A stretch of DNA of 64,000 nt from CBDHEY01 sp965262305 (GTDB lineage Bacteria > Pseudomonadota > Gammaproteobacteria > Pseudomonadales > Cellvibrionaceae): assembly GCA_965262305.1 (NCBI GenBank), contig CBDHEY010000004.1:1054001-1118000 (forward strand), given 5' to 3'. A model generated the notes under the pieces. That model made no database searches. It was not told where the DNA came from and worked only from the letters and a program-made list of their open reading frames with translations. The position numbers and the translations under genes were made by a program. Of the stretch, positions 9,254 to 18,962 are shown one piece after another (the first letter of the stretch is position 1; each line of letters opens with the position of its first letter).

Positions 9254-9377
9254 CAGTATTTCTGCTCGATTGGATGATATAATAGTTCTCTTTGGTCGCT
9301 TTGCCTTGCAAACATGTGAAGCAAGACCGACAGAATAATCCAGAGTGAACATTAATTTAGTTGGATAAAATTCAATT

Positions 9378-10247
9378 ATGAGATCAGCAAAGAGAGCGCT
9401 AGCCGCAAAAGCTAATTTGGCCGAGTGTCCGCGATGGGACGAGAAAGAACAGCTACTTTACTGGATAGACATTAATCGCTTCCAATTGCATCGGTTTGAT
9501 CCGAAAACAGAGAAGGACGAATTCATCACTTTCGAAGAAGAGATAGGTTGTTTCAGTCTCCGTGAAAAAGGTGGCTTTGTATTGGCTATGAGGAATGGTT
9601 TTTTTACCATTGATGGCTGGAATACTGAAGTCACGAAAATTTGTGACCCCGAAGAGGGGCTAGATAAAAACCGATTTAATGATGGTCGTTGTGATGCGAA
9701 AGGTCGATTTATAGCAGGTTCTTATTATCCTCCAAAAGATCACGACGGTGCTAATCTTTGGATGTTAACCGAAAAATTAGAACCTAAACTAATGTTTGAT
9801 CAAATGCTGACTTCTAACGGGGCTGCATTTAGTCCTGATAATAAGACATTTTATTTTTCCGATACACCAAAACATGTCATTTACAAATGTGATTACGATT
9901 TAGAAACAGGTTCAGCTACTAATCGCTCCGTATTTCACCAATTCCCAAAAGGAAATGGTCGGCCTGATGGTGGTGCAGTAGATACGGAAGGCTGTTATTG
10001 GACCGCTTTATTTGAAGGTGCAAGAATTGCTCGTCTAAATCCTGACGGTGAAATTTTGGAAGAGATTTCGGTTCCGGCAAAGTGTCCGACTATGGTTGCA
10101 TTTGGTGGCGATGATTTAAAAACACTCTATATTACAAGTGCTGGAGATCGTCCTGATGCAGAGCTTGAGGAGTATCCAGAATCTGGAAATCTTTTCAAAG
10201 TAGAAGTAGACGTTCCAGGGTTAATAGAGCACAGATTTGTTAAGTAA
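9378..10247 (+). CDS. SMP-30/gluconolactonase/LRE-family protein
   Basis: A 289-aa six-bladed beta-propeller. It shows AECPRWD near residue 17 (metal-binding Glu), NRFNDGRCDAKGRF (metal Asn/Asp), SNGAAFSPDNKTFYFSDT and RPDGGAVDTEGCYW, the standard calcium/zinc sites of sugar lactonases. These enzymes hydrolyse aldonolactones in sugar-oxidation pathways. No signal peptide is seen, so it should be cytoplasmic. No ribosome-binding site is obvious and no sugar-catabolic gene adjoins it. The L-galactose-dehydrogenase-like reductase near 39 kb could in principle supply a lactone, but there is no linkage. Confidence 0.85.
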   Translation: MRSAKRALAAKANLAECPRWDEKEQLLYWIDINRFQLHRFDPKTEKDEFITFEEEIGCFSLREKGGFVLAMRNGFFTIDGWNTEVTKICDPEEGLDKNRFNDGRCDAKGRFIAGSYYPPKDHDGANLWMLTEKLEPKLMFDQMLTSNGAAFSPDNKTFYFSDTPKHVIYKCDYDLETGSATNRSVFHQFPKGNGRPDGGAVDTEGCYWTALFEGARIARLNPDGEILEEISVPAKCPTMVAFGGDDLKTLYITSAGDRPDAELEEYPESGNLFKVEVDVPGLIEHRFVK

Positions 10248-10370
10248 TCGTTAAATTCGGACTGGTAAATTTTTTACCCATTATATAATTCGGATTTATT
10301 CGGCAAATCATCTGTGAATGTCAGTGACGTAAATTCGCCGTCATCTGAATTGAAATCGCCGGTTAAAACT

Positions 10371-12164
10371 CTATAGGGTCTGATTTTCTGGCGTTTCAGA
10401 ACTAAAACCTTTTCTGAATAGTTCTGCGTAGTACCCTTTGCGGCTTATTAACGATTTATGGTCGCCGAACTCGACGAGTTTTCCTTTGTCTAGTACGGCG
10501 ATCTTGTCGGCATTTTCTATGGTAGACAACCGATGCGCGATGATAATTGTTGTTCTCCCTGATTTGAGCTTGTCTAGCGCAGCGTGGACTTTCTTTTCTG
10601 ATTCGTTATCAAGTGCCGATGTAGCTTCATCAAGTATGAGTATTGGGGCATTTTTTAAAAATGCGCGCGCAATAGTAATACGTTGTTTTTGCCCGCCAGA
10701 GAGAAGATCTCCGGCTTCCCCTATGCTTGTTTCAAATCCATTTTCTAACTCTTCAATAAATTGAGATGCATATGCATTAGTGGCCGCAAAAGAAATATCT
10801 GCTTCTGCTTTATTTTCAAGGCCCAAACCATAGGCAATATTGTTTTTAACTGAGTCGTTAAATAACACGCTATGTTGATCTACTAGCGCGATGTTCGCTC
10901 GTAAATTACTTAGAGGTAGTTTTTTTATAGGAGTATCATCGATCAGGATTTCTCCAGAATCAATATCGTAAAATCGAAGTAGTAAACTAGCTAGCGTTGA
11001 TTTGCCACTACCTGATTGGCCAACTAAGGCAATAGTTTCGTTAGGTTCAATTTTGAAATTTAGGTTCTTAATTGCCTTGTCGTCGAGGTTGTTATAGCTG
11101 AAATCGACATTTTTAAATTCAATTTTCCCTTTAAAATCTACAAGCGGTTGAACGCCCTTATCCTCTTCTCTTGGCAGGTCTAACGTAGCGAAAATAGTTT
11201 CCGCAGCTGCGACACCTTTTTGAATCACAGCGTTTAAGGTCGTTAAAGAACGAAAAGGTTTAGCAATAGCGCCAGCAGCTGAAATATAAGCAATAGCTGC
11301 GCCTGAGCTATCCTGCCAAAAAAGCAGTACAAGAAGCATGATCACCGCGATAGCAGAAGCGATAATAATGTGTAATATTGGGGTCTGCATGGCTTTAACG
11401 CGTTCGAATTTGGTACTAAACCTTAGGTTCTCATCGGCCGCTTGGGCGAAACGTTTATGCTCATAACCTTCACCTAAAAAACTTTTGACAAGTCTAATAC
11501 CTTGAATGGATTCGGTAGCAATATGGGTGACACGACCAACTGCTTTTTGAATCTTGCGGCTTACACGTAGAAAGTATTTACTTGCAATGTAAATTAAACC
11601 CGCAAGGATAGGCGCAACAGCGAAGAAAACCAAAGTGAGCTTCCAGTTTAAATAAAGAAGCAGCGCCAAATAAAATGTCACCGAAAGTCCATCTCGGAAA
11701 AAAATCTTAATTGCTTCCGTGACCGATTTTGTTACCTGCTCAATGTTATAGATAATTAGAGAGATGAGCTCGCCGCTATTCCGGCTATCGAAAAACGATT
11801 GAGGTAAATAGATCATATGCGCAAAAACCTGTTTACGCAGGTCATTTACGACATTTAGTCCAACGCGACTAATAAAAAAGTTACCGAGAAAAGCACCTAT
11901 ACCGCGAACAATGGCTAATACAACCACCAGCCCAGGTACGAACATAATATTTTGCGCAGTGGATTCAGGAAGAAAACTTAATCGATTAGAGGTTTCACCT
12001 TGCAATGCATCAAAAAAGAATTCGGCACTTAAAACCAAAAGACTTTCCATGGCTGCGAAAAGCAAAAAACCAAATAAACCTATCACAAAAAAACTTTTGT
12101 ATTGGAAGGCGTAGGTTAATAGTCGTTTATAGGGGTGTGAGGCCGGTGTTTCCTGAAGAGTCAT
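10371..12164 (-). CDS. msbA: lipid A export ABC transporter (MsbA)
   Basis: A 597-aa half-transporter. Six membrane helices (about residues 20-330) are fused to an ABC ATPase with Walker A GQSGSGKST, signature LLSGGQKQRI, Walker B ILILDEATSALD and the H-loop IIIAHRLST. Length and order fit MsbA, which as a homodimer flips core-lipid A across the inner membrane. It lies downstream of ilvE on the same strand, separated from it by a terminator-like hairpin, so it probably has its own promoter. A lipid-modifying cluster lies nearby at 1-8 kb. Other type-I ABC exporters share these motifs, so the exact substrate is inferred. Confidence 0.85.
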   Translation of the reverse strand: MTLQETPASHPYKRLLTYAFQYKSFFVIGLFGFLLFAAMESLLVLSAEFFFDALQGETSNRLSFLPESTAQNIMFVPGLVVVLAIVRGIGAFLGNFFISRVGLNVVNDLRKQVFAHMIYLPQSFFDSRNSGELISLIIYNIEQVTKSVTEAIKIFFRDGLSVTFYLALLLYLNWKLTLVFFAVAPILAGLIYIASKYFLRVSRKIQKAVGRVTHIATESIQGIRLVKSFLGEGYEHKRFAQAADENLRFSTKFERVKAMQTPILHIIIASAIAVIMLLVLLFWQDSSGAAIAYISAAGAIAKPFRSLTTLNAVIQKGVAAAETIFATLDLPREEDKGVQPLVDFKGKIEFKNVDFSYNNLDDKAIKNLNFKIEPNETIALVGQSGSGKSTLASLLLRFYDIDSGEILIDDTPIKKLPLSNLRANIALVDQHSVLFNDSVKNNIAYGLGLENKAEADISFAATNAYASQFIEELENGFETSIGEAGDLLSGGQKQRITIARAFLKNAPILILDEATSALDNESEKKVHAALDKLKSGRTTIIIAHRLSTIENADKIAVLDKGKLVEFGDHKSLISRKGYYAELFRKGFSSETPENQTL

Positions 12165-12189
12165 TTGGTTTTCGATTTAGAAAATACAG

Positions 12190-12218
12190 AAAAGCACCTA
12201 CTACTTGTCAGTAAGTGC
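12190..12218 (-). terminator. intrinsic terminator after ilvE
   Basis: On the reverse strand GCACTTACT pairs with AGTAGGTGC (9 bp, one G-U) around a 7-base loop, followed by TTTT. It lies 14 bases after the ilvE stop and 26 bases before the msbA start. Confidence 0.7.
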
Positions 12219-12231
12219 CTTAATTGGATAA

Positions 12232-13158
12232 TTAGTTTACGGGTGATAACCATTCGGCATGGGAGTCAAGTTCACCTTTAACTGCAGCGAAATACAAGGT
12301 TTGTAATTTTTCCGTTATCGGGCCGCGCATACCGGAGCCAATTTGTCGACCATCAAGCTCGCGAATAGGTAATACCTCCGCCGCCGTTCCAGTGAAAAAG
12401 GCTTCTTCCGCTACATAGACTTCATCTCTAGTAATGCGCTTTTCGTTAATTTTGAGATTGCAATCTTCTGCTAAATCAAAAATTGTACGTCGCGTAATTC
12501 CATCAAGACAAGATGTCAATTCGGGCGTATAGAGTTCACCTTCTCGAACGATAAATATGTTTTCGCCGCTACCTTCGGCAACATACCCTTCGTTGTCTAG
12601 CAAAAGGGCCTCTTCGCAACCACAATCCAATGCTTCTTTTAACGCCAGCATCGAATTTATGTAGTGCCCATTTGCCTTGGCTTTACACATAGAAATATTT
12701 ACATGGTGTCGCGTATAGCTCGAAGTTCTAACTTTAATGCCCTGTTGTTTTGCTTCGGGTGACATGTACGACGGCCAGTTCCAGGCCGCTACTATAACAT
12801 GTGTTTTTAAATTATCGGCGCGCAGTCCCATTCCTTCTGAACCGTAAAAAACCATAGGTCGTAAGTAAGCTTCGTGAAGGTCATTGCTTTTAACCACGAG
12901 TCGCTGTGCTTCGTTAATCTCTTCTTTCGAATATGGCATTGCCATATTCATAATGTGAGCGGATCGAAACAAGCGATTTGTGTGCTCTTCTAGCTTAAAT
13001 ATGCAGGTTCCTTGGTTTTGCGTTTCATAGGCTCGCACACCTTCGAAAACACCCATTCCATAATGTAGCGTATGAGTGAGTACATGTACCTTTGCATCAC
13101 GCCAAGGAATCATTTCACCATCAAACCATATCAAACCGTCGCGGTCTGCAAACGACAT
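12232..13158 (-). CDS. ilvE: branched-chain amino acid aminotransferase
   Basis: A 308-aa class IV PLP aminotransferase that makes valine, leucine and isoleucine from their 2-oxo acids in the cytoplasm. Visible motifs are HYGMGVFEGVRAY near residue 32, the catalytic Lys region CKAKANGHYINS near residue 158, and the cofactor-binding VAEGSGENIF. Length is standard. The start at 13158 has a strong AGGTGGAG about 8 bases upstream. It follows glnE on the same strand after 93 bases; glnE-ilvE linkage is common in pseudomonad-like gammaproteobacteria. A hairpin terminator follows. Confidence 0.95.
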   Translation of the reverse strand: MSFADRDGLIWFDGEMIPWRDAKVHVLTHTLHYGMGVFEGVRAYETQNQGTCIFKLEEHTNRLFRSAHIMNMAMPYSKEEINEAQRLVVKSNDLHEAYLRPMVFYGSEGMGLRADNLKTHVIVAAWNWPSYMSPEAKQQGIKVRTSSYTRHHVNISMCKAKANGHYINSMLALKEALDCGCEEALLLDNEGYVAEGSGENIFIVREGELYTPELTSCLDGITRRTIFDLAEDCNLKINEKRITRDEVYVAEEAFFTGTAAEVLPIRELDGRQIGSGMRGPITEKLQTLYFAAVKGELDSHAEWLSPVN

Positions 13159-13251
13159 AATTTTTTCTCCACCTATATTTGGTAATTATCTATTATTGTG
13201 GCCCTACCAGAAAATCCAAATTCTCGCATTTGCTCCCAGTATTATAGGGGC

Positions 13252-16152
13252 TTAATCGCCATTAAAAATGCTATCCCAAATTTGAATCACTATTTCCTTT
13301 TGAGCTGCAAACATTTTTGGCTCCACGGTAGGAGGCAGCTGCTGTAAGGTTAAAAGGTGACCAAACGAGCGATAGGTTTTGTAGGCGTCGATTAACTGAT
13401 CTGCCTTATGAGCGGACAGCAGGTTGGATTTTGCGAGGTTTTCCAAAATACGAATGTTGTCCGTATAGGTAACCAAGGTTGGATCTGAGTTTGACCAAGC
13501 TAATACCATATATTGAACCATAAATTCGATGTCTACGATACCGCCGGGGTCGTGCTTTAAGTGAAATTGTTTGATCCCGTCATTTTCTTTGTCGCTTCCA
13601 AGGTGGTTACGCATTTTTAAACGCATGTTTACCACTTCTTGTTTCAGTTGAGTCTGGACGCGCTTTTGACAAAGCACATCATTTCTAATATCGGCAAATC
13701 TATCCCCTAGTTGGCCATCTCCGGCGATTACTCGAGTTCTTACCAGTGCTTGATGCTCCCAAGTTGAAGCATTTTCCTTCTGGTATTTAGAAAAAGCATC
13801 AAGCGAAGCCACAAGTAACCCGGAATTTCCTGAGGGTCTAAGCCGCATATCTATCTCGTAAAGTAGACCTGTATGGGTTCGTGTACTTAAAATGTGGATG
13901 ATTTTTTGGCCAAGTCGAAGGAAGAAGGTTTGGTTGTCGATTTTCTTTTTTCCATCTGTTGAGCCGCCAATCGTTGATTGGTGCACAAACACTAGATCCA
14001 AGTCTGATCCGTGGCTCAGCTCAATGCCGCCCAATTTCCCATAGCCTAAAATGATAAATGGCGGCACTTCGCGTTCTTGTCCGTCGGGGTATCCGTATTT
14101 TTGTGTTAATTCGTCCCAACACATTTGTAAGACAAATTTTAAAATGGTTTCGGCTACGAAGGTAAGGTAATCACTTACATTCATTAGCGGCAGAGTACCG
14201 GTAGTTTCACAAGTTGCAACGCGGAATCCATGAGAAGAGCGAAAATATCGCAAGGTTTCCATTTGATCTTCAATATCGTTTTGGGGAATGCGCAGCATCA
14301 TGCGTCTAAGCTCATCATCAAGTGTGTTGCGATTAGGCAGTGAATAGAGGGTGCGGATATCGATCAATTCATCAAGCAACACAGGGTACTTCGATAATTG
14401 GTCAGATATCCATGGACTCAATTCAGTTAGTTTAATCAGTCGAGTCAGAGCTTTAGGGTTTTCGATCAATAGAATAAGGTATGCACTTCTGCGTATGATT
14501 GCTTTTACAAGAGTATGCAAACGCTGGAGTGTTTTGGTGGGTGTCGCCGAGTCTTCACTTACGGCTGCAAGCATTATTGGGACAAATTGGTCTATTCTCT
14601 GTTTGCTAAGAGGATGTAGGTTTTTATTTTTGACAAAGTTCTTTAGGTCTTCTAATACATATAGACTCTGTTTTGGATTCTCATGAAGGTTCGTTTCCAA
14701 TATTTGTATACAGTCTTTCTGATTTAAATTGACTTGCCAGAATTCCTCCCAAACTCTTTGACTGGTGTTAGGTTGAGTGTCTTCTAAAACATTTGAATCA
14801 ATAATTTTTAAGAATTCTTCGTTGACTATTTTTCTATGCTTTTCCAACGTGACGTAAAACGTGTCCCAGCTGTCGAATCCCATTAGCTGAGCTAAGTTGT
14901 TTTTTCTTATCGATGATGTCGGCAGCCTGTGTGTTTGCTCATTGTTATATCCTTGTAAGCCGTGCTCGGTATTACGCAAAAAAATATATGCAGACATCAG
15001 TTCCCTAACAGATTTTTCTGATAAGTAATTAAGCTTTGCGAGTTTAGGTAGAATATTTAAAATTCGCCTGTCTTGTAGTTCCGAATCCTTGCCCCCGCGG
15101 ACGAGCTGAAAAGTCTGCGCAATAAATTCGATTTCTCGAATTCCCCCTTCGCCGAGTTTAATGTCGTCACCAAGTTTCCGGCGTTGAACTTCTTGGGTTA
15201 TCATCTTTTTTAAATTGCGCAAAGAATCTATAACTGAATAATCGATGTATTTTCGGTAGACAAAATTCTTTTGCAGCTTAGTAAGCTGAATAAGGTTTTC
15301 ATTTGTTGCGTTATGAGCAATGATATTTGCTTTTATCATCGCAAGTCGTTCCCAGTCTCGACCTTGATTCAAATAATATTCTTCTAGTGCCGCGAAACTA
15401 GATACAATTGGCCCACTTTGTCCGAAAGGACGTAAACGCATATCCACGCGAAATACAAATCCTTCGTCAGTTTGGTGGTCGAGTGTTTTGATTATTCTTT
15501 TGCTTAGTTTCGAAAAAAAACCTTGATTATCAATAGTATTTTCTTGGGAATCGGTATTGCCTTTTTCAGGATAAGTAAAGATTAAGTCAATGTCTGAAGA
15601 TAGATTCAGTTCATTCGCACCTAGCTTGCCCATTGCGATTACAATAAATGCTTGATGCTCTTGTTTATCGTTAAGGGGAATGCCATGCTTTTTGGTAAGT
15701 TTTTCGTAGTGGAAATCTAACGCCATCTGTATGCATGATTGCGCGAGATACGATAGTTCACTGGTTGTTTCATTCATGGTTACAATTCGATTAAAGTCCC
15801 GCCACATAATTCGAATTATCATTTCCGCGCGAAATAATCGAAGTTTCCTGTCTAACGCCTCCTGTTCTTTTACATTTTTTAAGGCTGTTTCAATTTTTCT
15901 TAAGTAATCTTTATAAGCAAAATTTTTATCTAGCGAATCGTCACGGATAATTGATGTTAAGAAATCCGGGTGGCGCAGAATTACTTTTTGAGCGTAGATG
16001 CTGTGCTTTGCTAACTTTTCTAGCTGCTCTATGAGCGCGGGCTTATTTTCAAATAGGCCTAATAAGTTGGAGTTGGAATTTTTTTCAAGTTCGCTAAAAA
16101 AATTGGTCAACTCGTTGTTCTTTTTTGCTCGATTAAAGATTGTTGAAGTCAT
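13252..16152 (-). CDS. glnE: glutamine synthetase adenylyltransferase/deadenylase
   Basis: A 966-aa bifunctional enzyme that adds AMP to, and removes it from, glutamine synthetase in response to PII state. Both nucleotidyltransferase cores are present: the N-terminal deadenylase core GKLGANELNLSSDIDLIF (about residue 173) and the C-terminal adenylase core GYGKLGGIELSHGSDLDLVF (about 705), each with the D-x-D metal pair. RLRPFGQSGP and RLRPSGNSGLL follow the respective cores as expected. Length is full for the family. It starts at ATG 16152 and is followed by ilvE. Confidence 0.95.
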   Translation of the reverse strand: MTSTIFNRAKKNNELTNFFSELEKNSNSNLLGLFENKPALIEQLEKLAKHSIYAQKVILRHPDFLTSIIRDDSLDKNFAYKDYLRKIETALKNVKEQEALDRKLRLFRAEMIIRIMWRDFNRIVTMNETTSELSYLAQSCIQMALDFHYEKLTKKHGIPLNDKQEHQAFIVIAMGKLGANELNLSSDIDLIFTYPEKGNTDSQENTIDNQGFFSKLSKRIIKTLDHQTDEGFVFRVDMRLRPFGQSGPIVSSFAALEEYYLNQGRDWERLAMIKANIIAHNATNENLIQLTKLQKNFVYRKYIDYSVIDSLRNLKKMITQEVQRRKLGDDIKLGEGGIREIEFIAQTFQLVRGGKDSELQDRRILNILPKLAKLNYLSEKSVRELMSAYIFLRNTEHGLQGYNNEQTHRLPTSSIRKNNLAQLMGFDSWDTFYVTLEKHRKIVNEEFLKIIDSNVLEDTQPNTSQRVWEEFWQVNLNQKDCIQILETNLHENPKQSLYVLEDLKNFVKNKNLHPLSKQRIDQFVPIMLAAVSEDSATPTKTLQRLHTLVKAIIRRSAYLILLIENPKALTRLIKLTELSPWISDQLSKYPVLLDELIDIRTLYSLPNRNTLDDELRRMMLRIPQNDIEDQMETLRYFRSSHGFRVATCETTGTLPLMNVSDYLTFVAETILKFVLQMCWDELTQKYGYPDGQEREVPPFIILGYGKLGGIELSHGSDLDLVFVHQSTIGGSTDGKKKIDNQTFFLRLGQKIIHILSTRTHTGLLYEIDMRLRPSGNSGLLVASLDAFSKYQKENASTWEHQALVRTRVIAGDGQLGDRFADIRNDVLCQKRVQTQLKQEVVNMRLKMRNHLGSDKENDGIKQFHLKHDPGGIVDIEFMVQYMVLAWSNSDPTLVTYTDNIRILENLAKSNLLSAHKADQLIDAYKTYRSFGHLLTLQQLPPTVEPKMFAAQKEIVIQIWDSIFNGD

Positions 16153-16283
16153 ATCTCTATTATCGCGTATCCTTGGGATAGCTTACAAAGACATATTTAT
16201 TTAGATCATAAAATGTTTTGAGTGTCTTCAATCAGAATAGCATTTAAATGAAATGGTTCTTTAGAAGTACTTGAGGTATGTGA

Positions 16284-17774
16284 CTAGATATTAAAGTTAT
16301 CCATCTGAGCTTTTAGCTCTTTACTTTCATCGGAAAGCTCGTTCGTGCCAGCGGCGACCACATCTGCGTTTTCAGCCACTCTTTCCGAGAGAGCGTAAAT
16401 TGCAGTAACTATTTTGCTGACCTCATTAGCAACCGAACTTTGTTCACTGGCGGCTGTTGCAATTTGATGGTTCATATCATTGATTGTGGAAACACTATTA
16501 CGAATTGAGTCGAGTGAACTCTCGACGCGAGAAGAGGTTTCTATTGTTTCTTGAACGGAGCTAATGCTCACATTCATCGATTGATGCGCTTCGTCTGCTG
16601 CTTTTTGCAGTTGCGTGATAATAGTATTTATTTCTTCGGTAGAATTTTGCGTTTTTTGTGCAAGAGATCTCACTTCATCTGCTACAACAGCAAAACCACG
16701 ACCCTGTTCTCCGGCTCTTGCGGCTTCGATAGCAGCATTTAATGCCAGAAGGTTTGTCTGTTCGGCGATAGAGCGAATTACTTCCATCACCGATCCAATA
16801 TTTTCACTGTTGTCTTTCAGTACCTGAATTTTATCGGCAGTGGACTCAATTTGGCCTGTTAGTCGCTGAATGGTCTGGCGTGAAGAATTCATCACAACTG
16901 TACCTTGTTCTGCCGATTCGCTCGCTTCCTTTGTTTTGGTGGCTGTTTCACCAGCGGAAGACGAAACTTCATCTGCTGAGGCGGCGAGTTCATTTAAGGC
17001 TGCGGCGATTTGTTCAAATTCGGTAAGTTGCTGTTTGGTTGAGGTGACGGTGTTTTCTGTTGCTGAAGACATTTTATCGACGTTTGAACTCACTTTATCT
17101 GTAACCACAACGACGTTTTTGATGATTCCAGCAATTTGGTCTAATACATCGTTAAAGTTTATAGAGAGAGATCCGATTTCGTCTTTTCTTCGTGTTGAAA
17201 GCCGAGTGGCTAAATCACCGCCGCCTTCCGCTATTTTATGCATTCTTTCCGATACATTTGAAACAGGTTTAACAATCAAGATGTTTGTTAAATAGTAAAC
17301 GCTTATCAAGATAAAAATAAGCAGAGATACAACCATTATAATGCTTGAGTTGGTTTGCGAGCTAAGCACGTTTTCCATGGTGTATTTTGAAAAAACAATG
17401 TCGTAGATTCCAATAAGTTCATCGTTTTTCCAAATTTCGATACCCGTTTCTGAAATTTTTTCAGCTTTATCGTTAAGCTCGTCTGCGGCCTTTGTAAACG
17501 GCTTACCGCGATGGTCAGTAATGCTAATCTCTGAAATGAGCGCAGTGTTAACGAGTGATTTTGCTATTGTTTCGATTTGTTCGAAATCGTAAGTGTAAGT
17601 TGCTTCTTGTAAGGCGGAGTTAATAAGCTTTTTCTGAGCCTCTATCGCGTCATCAAACTCTTCTTGTTGATGATTGGCGGTCAGATTGTAGTTTACAAAC
17701 AGAATGATCGTCGCAACGGCCAGAATGACTAAGGTCAATTTGACCATCAATTGGAGTGTTACGGATCGGCTCAT
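16284..17774 (-). CDS. methyl-accepting chemotaxis protein
   Basis: A 496-aa receptor. It has a membrane helix at about 10-28, a periplasmic sensor region of about 110 residues, a second helix (IIMVVSLLIFILISVYYLT, about 143-163), a HAMP domain (KPVSNVSERMHKIAEGGGDL) and a long cytoplasmic signalling hairpin whose tip has EQTNLLALNAAIEAARAGEQ and GFAVVADEVRSLA. It passes ligand state to CheA/CheW. There is no C-terminal CheR-tethering pentapeptide, and the small sensor domain does not reveal its ligand. It is monocistronic by spacing and lies near a CheC-like gene and a diguanylate cyclase. Confidence 0.93.
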   Translation of the reverse strand: MSRSVTLQLMVKLTLVILAVATIILFVNYNLTANHQQEEFDDAIEAQKKLINSALQEATYTYDFEQIETIAKSLVNTALISEISITDHRGKPFTKAADELNDKAEKISETGIEIWKNDELIGIYDIVFSKYTMENVLSSQTNSSIIMVVSLLIFILISVYYLTNILIVKPVSNVSERMHKIAEGGGDLATRLSTRRKDEIGSLSINFNDVLDQIAGIIKNVVVVTDKVSSNVDKMSSATENTVTSTKQQLTEFEQIAAALNELAASADEVSSSAGETATKTKEASESAEQGTVVMNSSRQTIQRLTGQIESTADKIQVLKDNSENIGSVMEVIRSIAEQTNLLALNAAIEAARAGEQGRGFAVVADEVRSLAQKTQNSTEEINTIITQLQKAADEAHQSMNVSISSVQETIETSSRVESSLDSIRNSVSTINDMNHQIATAASEQSSVANEVSKIVTAIYALSERVAENADVVAAGTNELSDESKELKAQMDNFNI

Positions 17775-17997
17775 TAATAATTTAAACCTTGAACTTTTCT
17801 AACAATTTGATTTTAAAGCCTTTTTATTTTGCTTAGGCACGATAGGCCTGACCTTTTCGGATGCCAAAATAAAGCTCTGTTATAACCTGTACTTTTAAGT
17901 GTAGTCCAAATTATTAGAGTCGAATGCCAGTCTATGTAGAAAATTTAGTTATAGTTTTAGTGTAAAAGTGTGGAATTTGGCGAAAAGCCTTGAGAGA

Positions 17998-18957
17998 TTA
18001 TTGTTGGAAAATAATGCTGTTATTTCGTCCCGATTGCTTCGCTTCATAGAGGGCCTTGTCTGCGTTATCAATCCACTGGGTTCGATCCGAGGTTTTTCCA
18101 TCAAGCTGCGCGATACCTAAACTTACGGTAAAGTTGATGTCAAAGCTCTCATATTGAGCAGTCGTTTCTTCGATGACCTTTCGAATCCGTTCGGCGACCA
18201 CTCTAGCGCCCGTTGCATCAGTATTGACAAGTATGACCACAAATTCTTCGCCGCCATAACGACCAGGTATATCGATTTCTCGGACCGTTTCACGCAATAG
18301 TCGTGCTGTTTGCCGAATGACCTCGTCTCCTGCCGGATGGCCATAGTTATCATTTATTTTTTTGAAGTGGTCGATATCAAATATCAATAAACTACTCGTA
18401 TGATGGTATCGAGTAAATCGCTGAAATTCTTCCTCAAGCTCTGATTCCCAGGTTTTTCTATTCAGTAAACCTGTTAAGCCATCTGTTCTACTGAGCTGTC
18501 GCAGTGTCTCGTTCGCCGCTTGAATCTGAATCCTGTTAACCGCCATTTCCGTCACATCGTAAACAATTAAACAGATATGATCGACTTTGCCCGAGCGATC
18601 TTTTAAGGGAATCAGGGTGCAGTTCTGATACATGTACTCGGCGATACTCGTAATTGGCCGATAACATTCAAAATGAAACAAGTAGGGTCGTTGTTCCCAA
18701 GTGGTAAAAGCACTGTTGTGCAGGGTAAAAACAGAATCTGCTTTGCGCCGAAACCATTTTTCAGGCACCTCTGAAAACTCTTCAAATAGATTTTTACCCA
18801 TCATTTCATCGGGCCGACGAGCACTGTGGTTTTGCATGAAGCTGTTCCACACACAAACGTCGTAATTTCTATCCAGCACCACCAAGCCAACATCGATATT
18901 CTGGAGAATATCCATAACCCAGTGAAAGTCTGTTAAGAAATTTTCAGAGTTTGCCAT
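17998..18957 (-). CDS. PAS-GGDEF diguanylate cyclase
   Basis: A 319-aa cytoplasmic protein with an N-terminal PAS domain (about 10-135; it includes the conserved VWNSFMQNHS-type stretch) and a GGDEF domain (about 150-319). The active site reads RYGGEEF, an accepted variant, and an RxxD inhibitory site (REID) lies exactly five residues before it, so product inhibition by c-di-GMP is expected. The start is 5 bases after the CheC-like stop, which indicates one operon. Such pairing suggests that a chemotaxis-type phosphatase and c-di-GMP synthesis are linked, as in other CheC/CheX-GGDEF loci; the partner response regulator is not here. Confidence 0.93.
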   Translation of the reverse strand: MANSENFLTDFHWVMDILQNIDVGLVVLDRNYDVCVWNSFMQNHSARRPDEMMGKNLFEEFSEVPEKWFRRKADSVFTLHNSAFTTWEQRPYLFHFECYRPITSIAEYMYQNCTLIPLKDRSGKVDHICLIVYDVTEMAVNRIQIQAANETLRQLSRTDGLTGLLNRKTWESELEEEFQRFTRYHHTSSLLIFDIDHFKKINDNYGHPAGDEVIRQTARLLRETVREIDIPGRYGGEEFVVILVNTDATGARVVAERIRKVIEETTAQYESFDINFTVSLGIAQLDGKTSDRTQWIDNADKALYEAKQSGRNNSIIFQQ

Positions 18958-18962
18958 GCGAC

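Noticed and set aside
16870..17295. 141-aa forward ORF
   Set aside because: Antisense shadow of the chemoreceptor signalling domain.
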